Notes under the pieces: generated by a model
Told to the model about the DNA's origin: nothing
What the model saw: the letters and a program-made list of their open reading frames with translations, nothing else
Databases searched by the model: none
Part shown: piece by piece, positions 1-8,192 of the stretch
Numbering within the stretch: the first letter of the stretch is position 1
Layout: each line of letters opens with the position of its first letter
Translations under genes and position numbers: made by a program
Origin: CAIWHR01 sp963734575
Lineage (GTDB): Bacteria > Pseudomonadota > Gammaproteobacteria > Burkholderiales > Casimicrobiaceae
Assembly (NCBI GenBank): GCA_963734575.1
Contig: CAVTHT010000016.1
Span: 186,001-250,000, forward strand
Direction: 5' to 3'
DNA: 64,000 nt

Positions 1-2
1 GC

Positions 3-470
3 ACGCAGCGGCGCTGCATGCGCGACAACCGCCCCTTGGACGTCTACCGGCGGCAGCTCGCGTTCGATAGCGAGCACTACCGCCTCTATCTCGCCTACCA
101 GCGGCATCGGCATCCGGGCGGCGGCATGGACCAGGACAGCCGCGAGCAGTACCAGCACTTCCTGCTCCACAGCAATGTCGCGACCGACCTCGTGGAGTTT
201 CGCGACGCCGGGGTGCTGCGGATGGTGAGCCTCGTGGATCGGCTCGCGGACGGCTTGTCGTCGGTCTACACGTTCTACGATCCCGCGGTGCGCGGTGCGA
301 GCTACGGCACCTACAGCATCCTGTGGCAGATGGAGCGCTGCCGCATGCTCGGACTGCCGTACCTCTACCTCGGCTACTGGATTGCCGAGAGCAGGAAGAT
401 GGCTTACAAGGCGACGTTTCGACCCATCGAGGGGCTCGTGGGCGGCGTCTGGCGCCGCCTAGAACAGTGA
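3..470 (+). CDS. bpt: Arginyl/leucyl-tRNA-protein transferase, C-terminal part (5' end outside window)
   Basis: This is an aminoacyl-tRNA-protein transferase (ATE family) that adds Leu or Arg to protein N-termini to make N-degrons in the cytoplasm. The frame is open from base 3, and residues just before the first Met read TQRRC, which matches the family's conserved QRRC segment, so the gene starts upstream of the window. The visible part is the ATE C-terminal acyltransferase domain, with YTFYDP, GTYSILWQ and LGYWI typical of the family. About 155 residues remain of a usual ~240. The stop overlaps the tail of the convergent yedK gene by 12 bases. The choice between Leu (Bpt) and Arg specificity is an inference. 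Confidence 0.88.
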   Translation, partial: TQRRCMRDNRPLDVYRRQLAFDSEHYRLYLAYQRHRHPGGGMDQDSREQYQHFLLHSNVATDLVEFRDAGVLRMVSLVDRLADGLSSVYTFYDPAVRGASYGTYSILWQMERCRMLGLPYLYLGYWIAESRKMAYKATFRPIEGLVGGVWRRLEQ

Positions 471-1202
471 TTCCTGCTCGGGGACGTGCTCGGCTGCCGG
501 GGGCTCGGGCTCCTCGGCCGCCGCTGTGGGCATGGCCTCCGGGGCGATCAGTGCCGGCCCATCGTTGCGCACCGCGTTCACGCGCGTCGACACGGCGTGA
601 TAGGTCATGCGGTCGGCCGGGTAGGGCGCGATGAGATCGCCCACGGCCACGTTCGCCGGATCGAGCCAGCGCGCGTAGTCCTCCGGTGCAATGATCACCG
701 GCATCCGGTCGTGCACGGGCCGCAGCAGCGTGTTAGCCGTCGTGGTCACGATCGTGCACGTGTCGAGGACCTCGCCCTCGGGACTCAGCCAGCGCTCGTA
801 GAGGCCGGCCAGGCCGAACGGCATGCCGCTTTTCATGGTGATGTGCACCGGCTGCTTGCGGCCGCCGTCGGCGCCTTGCATCGGCATCCATTCGTAGAAG
901 CCGTCGGCAGGCAACAGGCAGCGATGCCGCCTGTACGGCATCTTGAACGACTGCCGCGTGGCGACGGTTTCGCCCCGCGCATTGATGATCTTGCTGCCGA
1001 TCGAGGGGTCGCGTGCCCAACGCGGAACGAGCCCCCAGCGCAGGTGCACGAGCTCGCGCTCGCCGTGTGCGTTCACGCGCACGACCGGCACGTCCGTCAT
1101 GGGCGCGATGTTGTAACGCGGCTGCACATCGGGCGGACGCGCAAGTCCGAAGGCGAGGGCGATCGCCGCAGGGTGCGTGTGCAGCTGATAGCGGCCGCAC
1201 AT
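459..1202 (-). CDS. yedK: SOS-response-associated peptidase / abasic-site DNA-protein crosslinker (SRAP, YedK/HMCES family)
   Basis: SRAP proteins covalently capture abasic sites in single-stranded DNA through Cys2. The start is set by the invariant MCGRY N-terminus, where Cys2 becomes the first residue after Met removal; an upstream in-frame ATG would bury it and was rejected. The expected active-site set is visible: Cys2, Asn74 (IINARGE), Glu104 (GFYEW) and His163 (HDRMP). The length of 247 aa is slightly long because of a Pro/Glu-rich tail. The ATG lies one base after the EcsC-like stop, so the two form a tight operon. Family assignment is firm; SOS control is not shown here. Confidence 0.95.
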   Translation of the reverse strand: MCGRYQLHTHPAAIALAFGLARPPDVQPRYNIAPMTDVPVVRVNAHGERELVHLRWGLVPRWARDPSIGSKIINARGETVATRQSFKMPYRRHRCLLPADGFYEWMPMQGADGGRKQPVHITMKSGMPFGLAGLYERWLSPEGEVLDTCTIVTTTANTLLRPVHDRMPVIIAPEDYARWLDPANVAVGDLIAPYPADRMTYHAVSTRVNAVRNDGPALIAPEAMPTAAAEEPEPPAAEHVPEQESLF

Positions 1203-1203
1203 G

Positions 1204-1842
1204 TCAGTGACCGGCTGCGGTCGGCACGAAATCGCCGTCTTCGGGCCCGAGCGTGCCGAGGAGCCGGCGCGCGGCTTTCGCCACCTGCAGCGTATCCCAG
1301 TAGGCATAGGCACCCACGGCGGCCGCTCCGGCGATGGGAACCCAGCGGCCGGCCGTCACACCCGCCACGCGGCGAGTGACGTGCATGCCGATCGCGGTGG
1401 CGGTGGTTTGCAGCACGTTGGCGGTGAGAACGCCCGACACCGCGCGTTGCCCGGCGCGCACGGCGACGTCGCGCACGACGTGGCTTGCGAGATGCCGGAA
1501 GAGGCAGTACACCATGTGCGACGCGTCGAGCTCGGCCGTGCGGTCGTGCAAGGCGAAGATGTCGGCGACCATCTGGCGCTGCACCTTCCAGATGAGATAG
1601 AGGTCCGGCAGCACGGTCAGGAGCCCGAGTGGTCCGGGCGGCAATGCCAGCGAGCCGGAAAGCAGCGCAGCGCGATGCGCCGCCTGCCGCGCCACGCGCT
1701 CGGCGTCCTCCGCAGGATCGCCTGCGCGCTCCGTGTTCGGCTCCGGGACCGCCGAGATCAGCTCCTCGATGACGTCGAGCAGTGCGGAGCCACCTTCCGG
1801 CTCGGCAGGCTGCTCGCGGCGAGGCAACGATGGGATGGGCAT
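1204..1842 (-). CDS. EcsC family protein
   Basis: The 212-residue protein carries the EcsC-like core, including PPGPLGLLTVLPDL and IWKVQRQMVADIFAL, followed by a region predicted to be helical. A Gly/Ala-rich stretch near residues 160-190 (VPIAGAAAVGAYAYW) could be membrane-associated. EcsC domains occur in membrane-associated bacterial proteins, but the biochemical role in proteobacteria is not established and I propose none. The start at 1842 (MPIPSL) was chosen because the upstream in-frame extension is Arg-rich and non-conserved in appearance. It is divergent from the CopD-like gene with a ~107-base gap and is followed after one base by yedK. Confidence 0.75.
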   Translation of the reverse strand: MPIPSLPRREQPAEPEGGSALLDVIEELISAVPEPNTERAGDPAEDAERVARQAAHRAALLSGSLALPPGPLGLLTVLPDLYLIWKVQRQMVADIFALHDRTAELDASHMVYCLFRHLASHVVRDVAVRAGQRAVSGVLTANVLQTTATAIGMHVTRRVAGVTAGRWVPIAGAAAVGAYAYWDTLQVAKAARRLLGTLGPEDGDFVPTAAGH

Positions 1843-1949
1843 GGCGGATCCTGATCGCGGTGCAGGCAAGTCTACTCGACCGGAGGGCGCATGAAGCGAG
1901 CCTGACCGTGCCGGTAGAATGCGGAAGTCCTCATCCCCGATCGTGCCCG

Positions 1950-2393
1950 ATGCGTCTCGCGCTCCTGCTGCACCTGCTCGCCGTCGTTTTCTGGATCGGC
2001 GGCATGGCGTTCGCGCACACAGCCTTGCGGCCCGCACTCGCCGAAACGCTTGAGCCGCCGCAGCGGCTGAAGCTCCTCGATGCGATCCTGCGACGGTTTC
2101 TCGGCGGCGTCACATTGGCCGTTCTGGTGATCCTCGCGTCGGGCGCGTACATGATGCTCGCGCCAGGTGCGGCAGGGTCCCGGCTGGCGGTGCACGCCAT
2201 GCTGGGCATCGGTCTCGTCATGGTTGTGGTGTTCGCCTTCATCCGCATTCGGAGTTATCCCGCAATGCGGGCGGCCGTGTCGAATGCCCAGTGGCCCGCG
2301 GCCGGCGCGGCCGCGACGACCATCCGGCAACTCGTGGCCACCAACCTGTTGCTCGGCATCGTGGTCATTGCCGTGGCCCTGCTGGCGCCCTGA
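1950..2393 (+). CDS. CopD-like small integral membrane protein
   Basis: The 147-residue protein has four hydrophobic segments (about residues 1-20, 50-70, 78-100 and 125-147) and the N-terminal LHLLAVVFWIGG signature with His and Trp seen in CopD/DUF2269-type membrane proteins. CopD-domain proteins are linked to copper handling, but this short form has no other copper gene beside it, so the substrate is unknown. The start is the ATG directly before the hydrophobic helix. A TAGAAT hexamer at 1915-1920 could be its -10 element. The next gene, mobB, begins four bases after the stop, which suggests co-transcription. Confidence 0.7.
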   Translation: MRLALLLHLLAVVFWIGGMAFAHTALRPALAETLEPPQRLKLLDAILRRFLGGVTLAVLVILASGAYMMLAPGAAGSRLAVHAMLGIGLVMVVVFAFIRIRSYPAMRAAVSNAQWPAAGAAATTIRQLVATNLLLGIVVIAVALLAP

Positions 2394-2397
2394 CGCG

Positions 2398-2949
2398 ATG
2401 CGCGTGTTCGGTTTCGCGGGCTGGTCGGGAAGCGGCAAGACCACCCTCATCGAGCAGGTGATTCCGCGCCTGGTCGCAGGCGGCATCACGGTGTCACTGA
2501 TCAAGCACGCCCACCACTACTTCGACGTCGACCAGCCGGGCAAGGACTCCTACCGGCATCGCCAGGCCGGCTGCACCGAGGTCCTCGTCACCTCGGGCCT
2601 GCGCTGGGCGCTCATGCACGAGCTTCGCGGCCGTCCCGAACCGGCCCTGGCACAGTCGCTGGAGCTTCTGTCGACCTGCGATCTCGCGCTCATCGAAGGC
2701 TTCAAGGCTGCGGCCATCCCCAAGCTGGAGATCTGGCGCGCGGCGGTTGGCAAGCCGCCGCTGCATCCCGGTGATCCGCACATCGTCGCCATCGCCACCG
2801 ACAGCCCCGAGGCCCTTCCGGAGGGAGCCGTCCGGCGGCTGCCCGTGCTGGGCTTGCAGGACTACGACAGAATCGCAACATTGGTACGGGAAAGGGCTGT
2901 CGATTCGGCGTCGCTCGTTGACGACAGAGCGGGCCGGGAGGTAACTTGA
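2398..2949 (+). CDS. mobB: Molybdopterin-guanine dinucleotide biosynthesis adapter protein MobB
   Basis: MobB is a GTP-binding accessory protein that helps MobA convert molybdenum cofactor to its guanine-dinucleotide form. The P-loop GWSGSGKTT is at residues 8-16, followed by the conserved SLIKHAHH and DSYRHRQAG segments; LIEGFK and the late KLEIWR match the family. The 183-aa length is normal. It is separated from moaD and moaE by an outer-membrane-protein gene. A small molybdopterin oxidoreductase gene at about 31.4-32.0 kb is one possible client, though which enzyme uses the cofactor is not shown. No mobA is present in the window. Confidence 0.93.
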   Translation: MRVFGFAGWSGSGKTTLIEQVIPRLVAGGITVSLIKHAHHYFDVDQPGKDSYRHRQAGCTEVLVTSGLRWALMHELRGRPEPALAQSLELLSTCDLALIEGFKAAAIPKLEIWRAAVGKPPLHPGDPHIVAIATDSPEALPEGAVRRLPVLGLQDYDRIATLVRERAVDSASLVDDRAGREVT

Positions 2950-3045
2950 AACCATCGGTCGGTAAATTTGCCCAAGGCATCGTCGAAGCCTCGTGCAACG
3001 CCTGAAACGCGTGGCCATCGGAGTACCACCGGACGAGCTGACCAA

Positions 3046-3723
3046 ATGAAGATTCAACGGCTTGCGAGTACTATCTCGATTCTGGTTGCGGTAGCTTGCG
3101 CGTCTGCGCAGGCCGCGCAGCCGGCCACGCCGTCCGGCTTCTATGGTGGCGTGACGGTCCGCGAGCAAGGCGTCGAGACGAGCGGCATGCGTCTCGGCAT
3201 CCCCGCGAACGCCCTCAGTCGTTTCAGTGCCAGCGCGCTCGACGAGCCCGTCTCGCGCGCTCTGATGTACGGCGGCTATCGATGGGGCAGCGACGTCTCG
3301 GTGGAAGCGTCGCTCAATACCACCGATCCGTACGCGCTCAAGCCCGCCGAGTCCTCCCCATTTCGCCACGGCGTAGGCGTCGTGCCGGCAGCCGGCAGCC
3401 TCGGCCTTGCCGATGCGCAGGCGCGCGCGTGGAACGTCGATCTCTACACCAGCTGGAGCTTCTTCCGGAGTTTCGCGCTGTACGGCCGCCTCGGATACGC
3501 CCAGATCGACCCCGCGCCCACGCTCGCCAACTTCAGTCCGCTGCCTGCGGAAACACGGCGTCTTCGCGACGGCATGAACTACGGCGTGGGCGTTCGGTAC
3601 GACATGACCTCCGCGCTGGGGCTGCGTCTCGAGTACGGCCGGTTCGGCCGCTTCGCCGGCGAAGTGGGCAGCACGCCGCTCGAGTCCGATCAGGTCACGT
3701 TCGGCCTGCAGTTCCGGTTCTGA
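3046..3723 (+). CDS. Outer-membrane beta-barrel protein (OmpW/OmpA-like porin fold)
   Basis: The protein has a signal peptide (residues 1-24, ending SAQAA) followed by alternating beta-strand sequence: FYGGVTV, ALMYGGYRW, WNVDLYTSW, FALYGRLGYA, YGVGVRYDM, LGLRLEYGRF and VTFGLQFRF. The last residue is Phe, the usual BAM recognition signal for outer-membrane barrels. The 225-aa length fits an eight-stranded barrel. The start ATG is the one immediately before the signal peptide. It sits between mobB and moaD but shows no molybdenum-related feature. The ligand or role is unknown. Confidence 0.75.
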   Translation: MKIQRLASTISILVAVACASAQAAQPATPSGFYGGVTVREQGVETSGMRLGIPANALSRFSASALDEPVSRALMYGGYRWGSDVSVEASLNTTDPYALKPAESSPFRHGVGVVPAAGSLGLADAQARAWNVDLYTSWSFFRSFALYGRLGYAQIDPAPTLANFSPLPAETRRLRDGMNYGVGVRYDMTSALGLRLEYGRFGRFAGEVGSTPLESDQVTFGLQFRF

Positions 3724-3804
3724 CCGGCGCCCGCCGCGTCCGCGGCGGACCACCTCCCGCGGTACACTTGCGTGCTGGCGTCGCGCGCCAGCATTCGCTT
3801 GCCG

Positions 3805-4074
3805 ATGCACTCCCCACGCACCGTTCGACTCGTCTATCTCGCCCGACTGCGGGAGGCGTTCGGCCGCAGCGGCGAAACGCTCGATCTCCCAGCCAGTGCT
3901 CCCACGGTCGGCGCGCTTATGGCGGAGCTCGCATCGCGCGGTGGCGCCTGGACGACCGAGCTCGCTCCCGGCAAGGCGCTGCGCATCGCCGTCAATCACG
4001 AGCTCGCGCGCCGCGACACTCCGCTCGCGGCGGGTGACGAAGTCGCGCTGTTCCCACCGGTGACGGGGGGCTAG
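3805..4074 (+). CDS. moaD: Molybdopterin synthase small subunit MoaD
   Basis: MoaD is the ubiquitin-like sulfur carrier that, as a C-terminal thiocarboxylate, donates sulfur to precursor Z within the MoaDE synthase. The 89-aa protein has the beta-grasp pattern (VRLVYLARLREAFG; EVALFPPVTGG) and ends with the obligatory Gly-Gly. The start at 3805 gives the usual family length; a further in-frame start 33 bases upstream is possible. Its stop is one base before the moaE ATG, so the two synthase subunits are translationally coupled. Confidence 0.93.
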   Translation: MHSPRTVRLVYLARLREAFGRSGETLDLPASAPTVGALMAELASRGGAWTTELAPGKALRIAVNHELARRDTPLAAGDEVALFPPVTGG

Positions 4075-4075
4075 C

Positions 4076-4552
4076 ATGGCCGTGCGCGTGCAGCAGGAGG
4101 ACTTCGACGCCGGACGCGAGGTGACGATGCTGCGTGCCGGCGATGCGCGGGTCGGGGCCGTCGCGATGTTCATCGGCACGGTGCGCGACGTGAACGACGC
4201 GCGCAACGTCAGCACGCTGACGCTCGAGCACTATCCCGGCATGACCGAGAAGGCGCTGCAGGCCATCGTGGACGAAGCGAAGGGCCGCTGGGACATCTAC
4301 GACGCGCTCGTGATCCATCGGGTCGGCGAATTGCAGCCGACGGACCAGATCGTCCTGGTGGCGGTCACCAGCGCGCATCGCGGCGAAGCCTTTGCAGCGT
4401 GCGAGTTCATCATGGATTACCTCAAGACGCGGGCGCCGTTCTGGAAGAAGGAGCAGACGCCCGAAGGCGCGCGCTGGGTCGATGCCCGCTCGAGCGACGA
4501 CACCGCGGCCGAGCGTTGGGACTCGCGTGCCGGCACGCGCGAGCCGGGTTGA
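4076..4552 (+). CDS. moaE: Molybdopterin synthase catalytic subunit MoaE
   Basis: MoaE forms the heterotetramer with MoaD that converts cyclic pyranopterin monophosphate to molybdopterin. Diagnostic segments are GAVAMFIGTVRD, LEHYPGMTEK, IHRVGEL and the catalytic-lysine region FWKKEQ near residue 120. It has 158 residues with a slightly extended hydrophilic tail (AERWDSRAGTREPG) beyond the usual end at WVDAR. It starts one base after moaD. The downstream dgoK gene begins 39 bases later and is functionally unrelated. Confidence 0.95.
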   Translation: MAVRVQQEDFDAGREVTMLRAGDARVGAVAMFIGTVRDVNDARNVSTLTLEHYPGMTEKALQAIVDEAKGRWDIYDALVIHRVGELQPTDQIVLVAVTSAHRGEAFAACEFIMDYLKTRAPFWKKEQTPEGARWVDARSSDDTAAERWDSRAGTREPG

Positions 4553-4591
4553 GCCGGGCGGCCGCGTGCCGTCGCGTGCGCTGCGGTTGCA

Positions 4592-5537
4592 ATGAACGAC
4601 GATACGGCCCTGATCGCGCTCGACTGGGGCACCACGTCGGCGCGCGCGTACCGGATGAGTCGCGATGGCCGCGTGCTCGACGAGCGCAGCGCGGCGCTCG
4701 GCATTCAGAACATCCGCAACGGCGCCTTCGCCGAAGCCCTCGCGACGCTCCTTGGCGACTGGCAAGCGCTGCGTGTGCCGCGTCTTGCGTGCGGCATGAT
4801 CGGCAGCCGGCAGGGCTGGATCGAGGCGCCATATCATCCGTGCCCCGTCGCCCTGTCGTCGCTCGCAAAAGGCACGGTCACGACCCCCGGCCGTGAGCTC
4901 GCCATCGTGTCCGGAATCACCTGCCGCGACGAGAACGGCGTGCCGGACGTGATCCGCGGCGAGGAGACGCAGGTGCTCGGTCTCGTCGACGGCAACGAAG
5001 CGTCCGCGCTCGTGGTCCAGCCCGGCACGCACAGCAAGTGGACCATCCTCGCGCAGCACGAGAGCGGTGCCGCCATCACCGCGTTCGCAACGTTCATGAC
5101 GGGCGAGGTGTTCTCGGTGCTGCGCGGCCACAGCATCCTCGGCCGCCTGATGGAACCGGTGAACGCGTTCGATCACGCGCACTTCGATCGCGGCGTGGAG
5201 CGCGGCGCTGCCGCCGGCCAGCCGGGCGATCTGCTGCACCGGATCTTCGGTGCGCGTACCTTGGCGCTGTTCGACGAGGCGCAGCCTGCTGGCGTCGCCG
5301 ACTATCTTTCCGGCATGCTGATCGGCGCGGAGATCGCTGCAGGCCGGCAATGGGCGTTGCGGCACGACGCGCTGCGCGAGCACGTGTGGCTCGCCGGCAC
5401 GCCCGAGCTGTGCGAGCGCTATGGCCGCGCGATGACGCATTGCGGCATGCACGATCGCACCGGCACCCGCCGATGCCGCTGCCCGCGGCCTCTGGCGCAT
5501 CGCGCGCCACGCCGGCGTGCTGCATCAAGGAGCCTGA
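4592..5537 (+). CDS. dgoK: 2-dehydro-3-deoxygalactonokinase DgoK (frameshifted near its 3' end)
   Basis: DgoK phosphorylates 2-keto-3-deoxygalactonate with ATP in the De Ley-Doudoroff pathway. The N-terminus has the phosphate-binding LDWGTTSARAY (residues 9-19), followed by GMIGSRQGW, GEETQVLG and PGTHSKW. Around 5446-5456 one extra base shifts the frame: the expected ending with ADAAARGLW, then a stop at 5535-5537, is found in the next frame, giving 314 aa once one base is removed. In the uncorrected frame the ORF reads straight into dgoA. The restored stop is two bases before the dgoA ATG, as expected for a coupled operon. The shift is probably a sequencing indel. Confidence 0.88.
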
Positions 5538-5539
5538 AC

Positions 5540-6180
5540 ATGCTGCCACCACTGTCGACCTGGCTCACGCCACTGCCGTTCATCGCAGTCCTGCGCGGCA
5601 TCACGCCTGCCGAGATCGACGGCATCGGCGATGCGCTCACCGAAGCGGGCTTCCGGATGCTCGAAGTGCCGCTCAATTCGCCCGAGCCGTTCGCCTCCAT
5701 CGAGCGTCTCGAGAAGCGCTTCGGCAAGCAGTGCCTCGTTGGCGCCGGCACGGTGCTCGCCACCGAGGATGTCGGTCGCGTGGCGGCAGCGGGCGGCAAG
5801 CTCATCGTCATGCCGCACGGCGACACGCGCATCGTGCGCGAGGCGAAGCGCCAGGGCCTCGTGTGCGTTCCGGGCGTTGCCACGCCGACGGAGGCGTTCG
5901 CGGCACTGGAGGCGGGTGCGGACGGCCTCAAGATGTTCCCGGCAGAGCAGCTTTCGCCTGCCGCGCTCAAGGCGTGGCGGGCCGTGCTGCCGCGAGGCGC
6001 GCTGGTCTTTCCCGTCGGCGGCATGCGTCCCGACAATCTCGCGCCGTGGTGGGAAGCGGGGGCGAACGGCTTCGGTACGGGCTCGAACCTTTACAAGCCG
6101 GGAACCAAGCCCGCGGAAGTGGCCACCGTCGCCAACGCGCTTCGCGCAGTCCTTTCGCGCATTGCCGCAGCGCTGAGCCG
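5540..6180 (+). CDS. dgoA: 2-dehydro-3-deoxy-6-phosphogalactonate aldolase DgoA
   Basis: This KDPG/KDPGal-type class I aldolase cleaves 2-keto-3-deoxy-6-phosphogalactonate to pyruvate and glyceraldehyde 3-phosphate, the step after DgoK. Visible family features are FIAVLRGITP with the catalytic Glu context, EVPLNSPEPF, VGAGTVL, the Schiff-base lysine in GLKMFPAEQ, and the phosphate-binding FPVGGM and GFGTGSNLYKPG. About 213 residues precede the following kinase. No stop separates it from the downstream kinase: the frame runs on through the kinase ATG at 6182. Either an indel removed a stop (a TGA is present one frame away at 6174-6176) or the two are fused. The end given is therefore approximate. 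Confidence 0.88.
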
Positions 6181-6181
6181 C

Positions 6182-7145
6182 ATGCCTGCCACCGCCACCG
6201 ACGTGCGGTTCGACATCGTTGCGCTCGGCGAGCCGATGGTCGAATTCAACCAGGCGCGCGGTCCTTCGACGGACACCTTTCTCCGTGGCTTCGGGGGCGA
6301 CACCTCGAACATGGCCGTCGCCGCGGCGCGACTGTCGCGGCATCTCGCGCCGCCCCTGCGCATCGCCTACGTCACACGCATCGGCGACGATGGCTTCGGC
6401 CGCCTGCTGCTCGACCTGTGGCGCAACGAGGGCGTGGATGCGAGTGGCGTGGGCATCGATGCGCAGGCACCGACCGGGGTGTACTTCGTCACCCATGGCG
6501 AGCACGGCCACGAGTTTTCCTACCTGCGCGCCGCATCGGCGGCGGCACGCATGCAACCGGCAGACCTGCCCGACGTCGTACGCCGTACGCGCCTCCTGCA
6601 CGTGTCCGGCATCAGTCTCGCGATCAGCACCTCCGCATGCGACTCGGTGCTGGCGGCGATCGCCATGGCGAAGCAGGGTGGCGCGCGCATCGCGTTCGAT
6701 CCCAACCTTCGCCTCAAGCTGTGGCCCCTCGCGCGGGCACGCGCCATCATTCTCGCGACGATCGCGCAATGCGACGTCTTCCTGCCGAGCATCGACGAGA
6801 CGCGCACGTTGAGCGGCCTGGACGATCGGGACGCACATACTCGCGTGGTGCCACGCGCAGGGCGCGCCGCTCGTGGCGCTGAAGTGCGGCGACGCGGGCG
6901 TATGCGTGTCCGACGGCACCCGAACCGAGCGCATTGCCGCGCATCCGGTCGAGCTCAAGGATGCGACCGGTGCGGGCGATTGCTTCGACGGCGCGTTCTG
7001 CGCACGCCTGGTCGCCGGCGATGACCCGTTCGCTGCGGCCCGGTATGCCAATGCCGCCGCTGCGCTTGCGACGACCGGCTACGGTGCCGTAGCGCCGTTG
7101 CCGGACGACGCGGCGGTGCGCCGATTGCTCGCAGGCCGTGCATGA
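6182..7145 (+). CDS. kdgK: PfkB-family 2-keto-3-deoxysugar kinase, KdgK-like (one frameshift)
   Basis: This is a ribokinase-fold sugar kinase likely to phosphorylate 2-keto-3-deoxygluconate or a related acid. The N-terminus reads DIVALGEPMVEFN, then GGDTSNMAVAAARL, VTRIGDDGFG and AFDPNLRLKLW. The PfkB signature DATGAGDCFDGAF, with the catalytic Asp, lies in a different frame. The shift is a one-base insertion near 6835-6845; removing it gives a continuous 320-aa kinase of normal size. Having both DgoK and a PfkB kinase in one operon suggests more than one sugar-acid epimer is used. Its stop overlaps the next ATG by four bases. Confidence 0.85.
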
Positions 7146-7888
7146 TGGCCACGACATTCCGCGACGACCTCTTTGCGGGACAGCAGGTGCTCGTCGCCGG
7201 CGGCACGAGCGGCATCGGCGCAGGCATCGCGGCCGCATTTCTGCGCTCCGGCGCGAAGGTCACGATCACGGGTGCGACCGCAGCCGAGGTGCGGTCGGCC
7301 GGGGAGATACCGCACTTGCGCGGGTGCGTGGCGCTGGAGCTCGACGTGCGGGATGTCGCGCGCATCGCGAACGTGTGCGAAACCTTCGCGCGGCTCGATG
7401 TCCTCGTCAACTGCGCGGGGGTCATCCGCCGCAACGCCGAACATGATCCGGCCGTGTTCGCCGACGTCGTCGACGTCAATCTCAACGGCACGATGCGGCT
7501 GTGCAGCGCTGCGCGCCCGCTCCTTGCGCGTACGGCAGGCTGCATCGTCAACACGGCGTCGATGCTGTCGTTCTTTGGCGGCGGTCTGGTACCGGGCTAC
7601 AGTGCGAGCAAGGGTGGGATCGCGCAGCTGACGAAATCCCTCGCCATCGCTTATGCTCCGGATCGCGTGCGGGTGAATGCGCTGGCGCCGGGGTGGATCG
7701 CGACGGCGCTGACCCAGCCGCTCCAGGAGGACGCACGGCGCAGCGAAGCCATCCTGGCCCGCACGCCGCTCGGTCGATGGGGATCGCCCGAGGACGTCGC
7801 CGGCGCCGCGCTGTTCCTGTGCTCGCCGGCCGCAAGCTTCGTCACCGGAGTCGTGCTCCCCGTGGATGGTGGCTATCTTGTCAGTTGA
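7142..7888 (+). CDS. SDR family NAD(P)-dependent oxidoreductase
   Basis: This is a classical short-chain dehydrogenase of 248 aa. The Rossmann motif GGTSGIG is at residues 20-26, NCAG near 90-93, the catalytic Ser at about 140, and Tyr153-x3-Lys157 (YSASK). The C-terminal PVDGGYLVS is typical of sugar or polyol dehydrogenases. It overlaps the KdgK-like gene by ATGA, so it belongs to the sugar-acid operon, where a sugar or uronate dehydrogenase (galactose, glucose or KduD-like) would fit. The exact substrate cannot be read from the sequence. Confidence 0.9.
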   Translation: MMATTFRDDLFAGQQVLVAGGTSGIGAGIAAAFLRSGAKVTITGATAAEVRSAGEIPHLRGCVALELDVRDVARIANVCETFARLDVLVNCAGVIRRNAEHDPAVFADVVDVNLNGTMRLCSAARPLLARTAGCIVNTASMLSFFGGGLVPGYSASKGGIAQLTKSLAIAYAPDRVRVNALAPGWIATALTQPLQEDARRSEAILARTPLGRWGSPEDVAGAALFLCSPAASFVTGVVLPVDGGYLVS

Positions 7889-7931
7889 GACCGCAGCGCG
7901 CACGAAGAACAGGCACGTCGGAGGAGACCGC

Positions 7932-8192
7932 ATGGAGACCTCGTCGATCGCACGCGCGGTGCAGCATCTGGAGCACGGCGAGTGGCACGACGCGCACGTG
8001 CTCCTGCAGAAGGAGTCCGGGCCGCTGTGCTTCTGGGCCCACGGCATCGTGCACCTCGTGGAGGGTGATCTGGAGAACGCGCGCTACTGGTACCGGCGCG
8101 CGCACCGCGCGTTGCCGCACGGGAACACCGCGAACGCCGAGATCGCGGCCCTGAAGGCGGAGGTTGCGCAATCCTCGAATCAGGCCACGTGA
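7932..8192 (+). CDS. Small conserved-looking helical protein, TPR-like
   Basis: The 86-residue protein has no family I can name. It has two helical stretches, the second (GDLENARYWYRRAHR) resembling half a tetratricopeptide repeat. The start at 7932 is supported by a purine-rich GGAGGAGA just upstream. Its TGA overlaps the GTG of the downstream cupin gene, so the pair is translationally coupled and probably works together or with the preceding SDR. There is no signal peptide or membrane segment, so it is likely cytosolic. Confidence 0.65.
   Translation: METSSIARAVQHLEHGEWHDAHVLLQKESGPLCFWAHGIVHLVEGDLENARYWYRRAHRALPHGNTANAEIAALKAEVAQSSNQAT

Noticed and set aside
2494..4215. 573-residue minus-strand open frame across mobB, the barrel and moaD
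   Set aside because: It is Arg/Glu/Gly-rich antisense sequence typical of high-GC DNA and overlaps three well-supported plus-strand genes.
4592..7024. 810-residue trifunctional kinase-aldolase-kinase protein
   Set aside because: The DgoK tail and PfkB signature are in other frames, so the run-through is best explained by one-base shifts rather than a designed fusion.
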